Source of the DNA: Methanomassiliicoccaceae archaeon
GTDB lineage: Archaea > Thermoplasmatota > Thermoplasmata > Methanomassiliicoccales > Methanomethylophilaceae
Direction of reading: 5' to 3'
DNA length: 7,440 nt
NCBI GenBank assembly: GCA_031254685.1
Contig: JAIRTZ010000121.1
Coordinates: forward strand, 1-7,440
How positions within the stretch are numbered: position 1 is the first letter of the stretch; the number at the start of each line of letters is the position of its first letter. Made by a program: the position numbers and the translations under genes. This document shows, piece by piece, positions 6,417-7,440 of this stretch. Under the pieces are notes generated by a model, which was given only the letters and a program-made list of their open reading frames with translations, ran no database searches and was not told where the DNA came from.

Positions 6417-7340
6417 GTGAAATGCGATAATTGCGCTCATGAGGCTATCACGTACATACGGTACAACGGCACGCATCTGTGTTCGGAGCATTTTATGAAA
6501 TATGTTGAAAAGCGCGTGAAGAAGGAGATACGCAGGCAGGTGAACCTTCTGTCCGGCGACATCATCGGCGTTGCCGTATCCGGCGGAAAGGACAGCATGG
6601 TGACGCTGTATCTTCTGCACAGGATACTCGGCGAACGGCGTGACATCGAGATCCAATGCATAACCGTGGACGAGGGCATTGACGGGTACAGGCCCGAGAG
6701 CATCGAAATCGTAAAAAAATTCTGCGCGGACCTCGGGATAAAGTATAACCAGGCCTCATTCGCGGAAATGTTCGGAGTGACGATGGACGAGGCCGCGCCG
6801 GTGTCCGGCGACAGCTCGCCGTGCACCTACTGCGGGGTGTTCCGCAGGAACGCGATGAACGACGCCGCGCGGAAGATGGGCGCGACGTATCTTGCGACCG
6901 GTCTCAACTTGGATGATACGGCGCAGTCGATCATGATGAATTTTACGAGAGGGGATGTCGAACGTCTGATAAGGCTGGGGCCGCACAAGAGGATACAGCC
7001 CGGGCTCATACCGAGGATACAGCCTCTCAGGATGGTCCCGGAGAAGGAATCGCTGCTGTACGCGATCGCCGCCGGCATCCCGTATCACGACGGCACGTGC
7101 CCGTATTCCGACGAAGCGCTGAGGAATCAATTCAGGAACGTGATCGACGAGCTCGAGACACGGTCACCGGGCACGAGGCACAGTATCATCTCGTCGTACG
7201 ATCAAATGTTACCGATGCTCACCGCCGCCTCAAAGCCTGCGAAGCTGAAAAAATGCGCATGCGGAGAGCCGACGATCGGCGAACAGTGCAAAGCGTGCGA
7301 GCTCAGAGGCGTCCTTTCGGAAAGGGTCAAAGGTCCCTGA
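6417..7340 (+). CDS. TtuA/Ncs6-family tRNA 2-thiouridine sulfurtransferase (TIGR00269 type)
   Basis: This 307-residue PP-loop ATPase adenylates a tRNA uridine and replaces the C2 oxygen with sulfur. The target is U34 in Ncs6-like members and m5U54 in TtuA; the sequence alone does not decide. An N-terminal zinc finger is visible (C3, C6, C22, H25), then the SGGKDS P-loop (55-60). PCTYCG (C136, C139) with C228 in TCPYSDEALRN are the expected ligands of a 4Fe-4S cluster. A C-terminal zinc finger has C280, C282, C291 and C294. The usual TGHNLDDEAQ motif reads TGLNLDDTAQ here (161-170), keeping both Asp. Start: GTG at 6417 is chosen because it restores the family's MKCDNC zinc-finger start; the next in-frame ATG would delete that finger. 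No ribosome binding site is visible and the TATA spacing implies a leaderless mRNA. A sulfur-carrier partner is not in this window. Confidence 0.92.
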   Translation: MKCDNCAHEAITYIRYNGTHLCSEHFMKYVEKRVKKEIRRQVNLLSGDIIGVAVSGGKDSMVTLYLLHRILGERRDIEIQCITVDEGIDGYRPESIEIVKKFCADLGIKYNQASFAEMFGVTMDEAAPVSGDSSPCTYCGVFRRNAMNDAARKMGATYLATGLNLDDTAQSIMMNFTRGDVERLIRLGPHKRIQPGLIPRIQPLRMVPEKESLLYAIAAGIPYHDGTCPYSDEALRNQFRNVIDELETRSPGTRHSIISSYDQMLPMLTAASKPAKLKKCACGEPTIGEQCKACELRGVLSERVKGP

Positions 7341-7440
7341 ACGGGACGAGGTCGCAGCAGCCGCATTCGAAACACATCGTTTTGAATGTAAGCGTGGTGA
7401 GATGATGCTCTTCGAGTATCCTCTTCTGCATCCGCGCCAG
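7327..7440 (-). CDS. C-terminal end of an unrecognised Cys-rich protein (partial)
   Basis: Reading inward from the window edge on the minus strand gives 37 codons ending in TGA at 7329-7327. The last residues are MCFECGCCDLVPFRDL, a C-x2-C-x-CC cluster close to the C-terminus that suggests a metal or iron-sulfur site. The preceding part (ARMQKRILEEHHLTTLTFK) looks helical then strand-like. The start lies outside the window and the family was not recognised. The gene converges on the thiolase gene with a 14-bp overlap and no terminator between them. A chance open frame cannot be excluded from 37 codons, but the Cys cluster and codon use resemble real coding sequence. Confidence 0.55.
   Translation of the reverse strand: MARMQKRILEEHHLTTLTFKTMCFECGCCDLVPFRDL

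Noticed and set aside
5862..6656. 264-codon open frame on the minus strand
   Set aside because: It is antisense to the end of ileS and the start of the thiolase gene and crosses the hairpin and promoter between them. Its product is rich in Arg, His and Val without recognisable motifs.

Overview
The window looks like a euryarchaeal chromosome segment, most likely from the Thermoplasmatota and possibly Methanomassiliicoccales. That placement rests on the archaeal FEN-1, the archaeal-type IleRS, the TtuA/Ncs6-type tRNA thiolase, archaeal TATA boxes about 26 bp upstream of starts, and GGTGA-type ribosome binding sites. The lineage is inferred from general resemblance and has not been tested by a tree.

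Layout. (1) 15-1626, minus strand: a two-gene AbiE-like toxin-antitoxin operon. A winged-helix AbiEi-family antitoxin lies upstream and overlaps an AbiEii-family nucleotidyltransferase toxin by 14 bp. (2) 1627-2091: a 465-bp intergenic region unlike anything else in the window. It holds a T-rich array of six degenerate ~33-bp repeats (1701-1920), then a GC-rich, hairpin-forming island (1921-2058), then a TATA box. (3) 2092-3315, plus strand: a 58-residue two-helix membrane protein followed 12 bp later by fen1. (4) 3317-6350: a strong TATA box, a short leader and ileS. (5) 6353-6394: a GNRA-capped hairpin with a pyrimidine tail, then a new TATA box. (6) 6417-7340: a TtuA/Ncs6-family tRNA sulfurtransferase, probably started from a leaderless GTG. 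(7) 7327-7440, minus strand: the Cys-rich C-terminal end of an unrecognised gene, overlapping tail to tail.

The right three-quarters is ordinary housekeeping: Okazaki-fragment and repair nuclease, tRNA charging and tRNA thiolation. The left quarter looks like accessory DNA. It carries a TA pair, the antitoxin gene is visibly more AT-rich than fen1 or ileS, and the low-complexity array lies exactly between the TA operon and the housekeeping block. The array is the least explained structure. Its copies lie at intervals of 33, 34, 56, 33 and 35 bp, all close to multiples of 11 bp, so they would sit on about the same face of the helix. No CRISPR, rRNA, tRNA or transposase was found.
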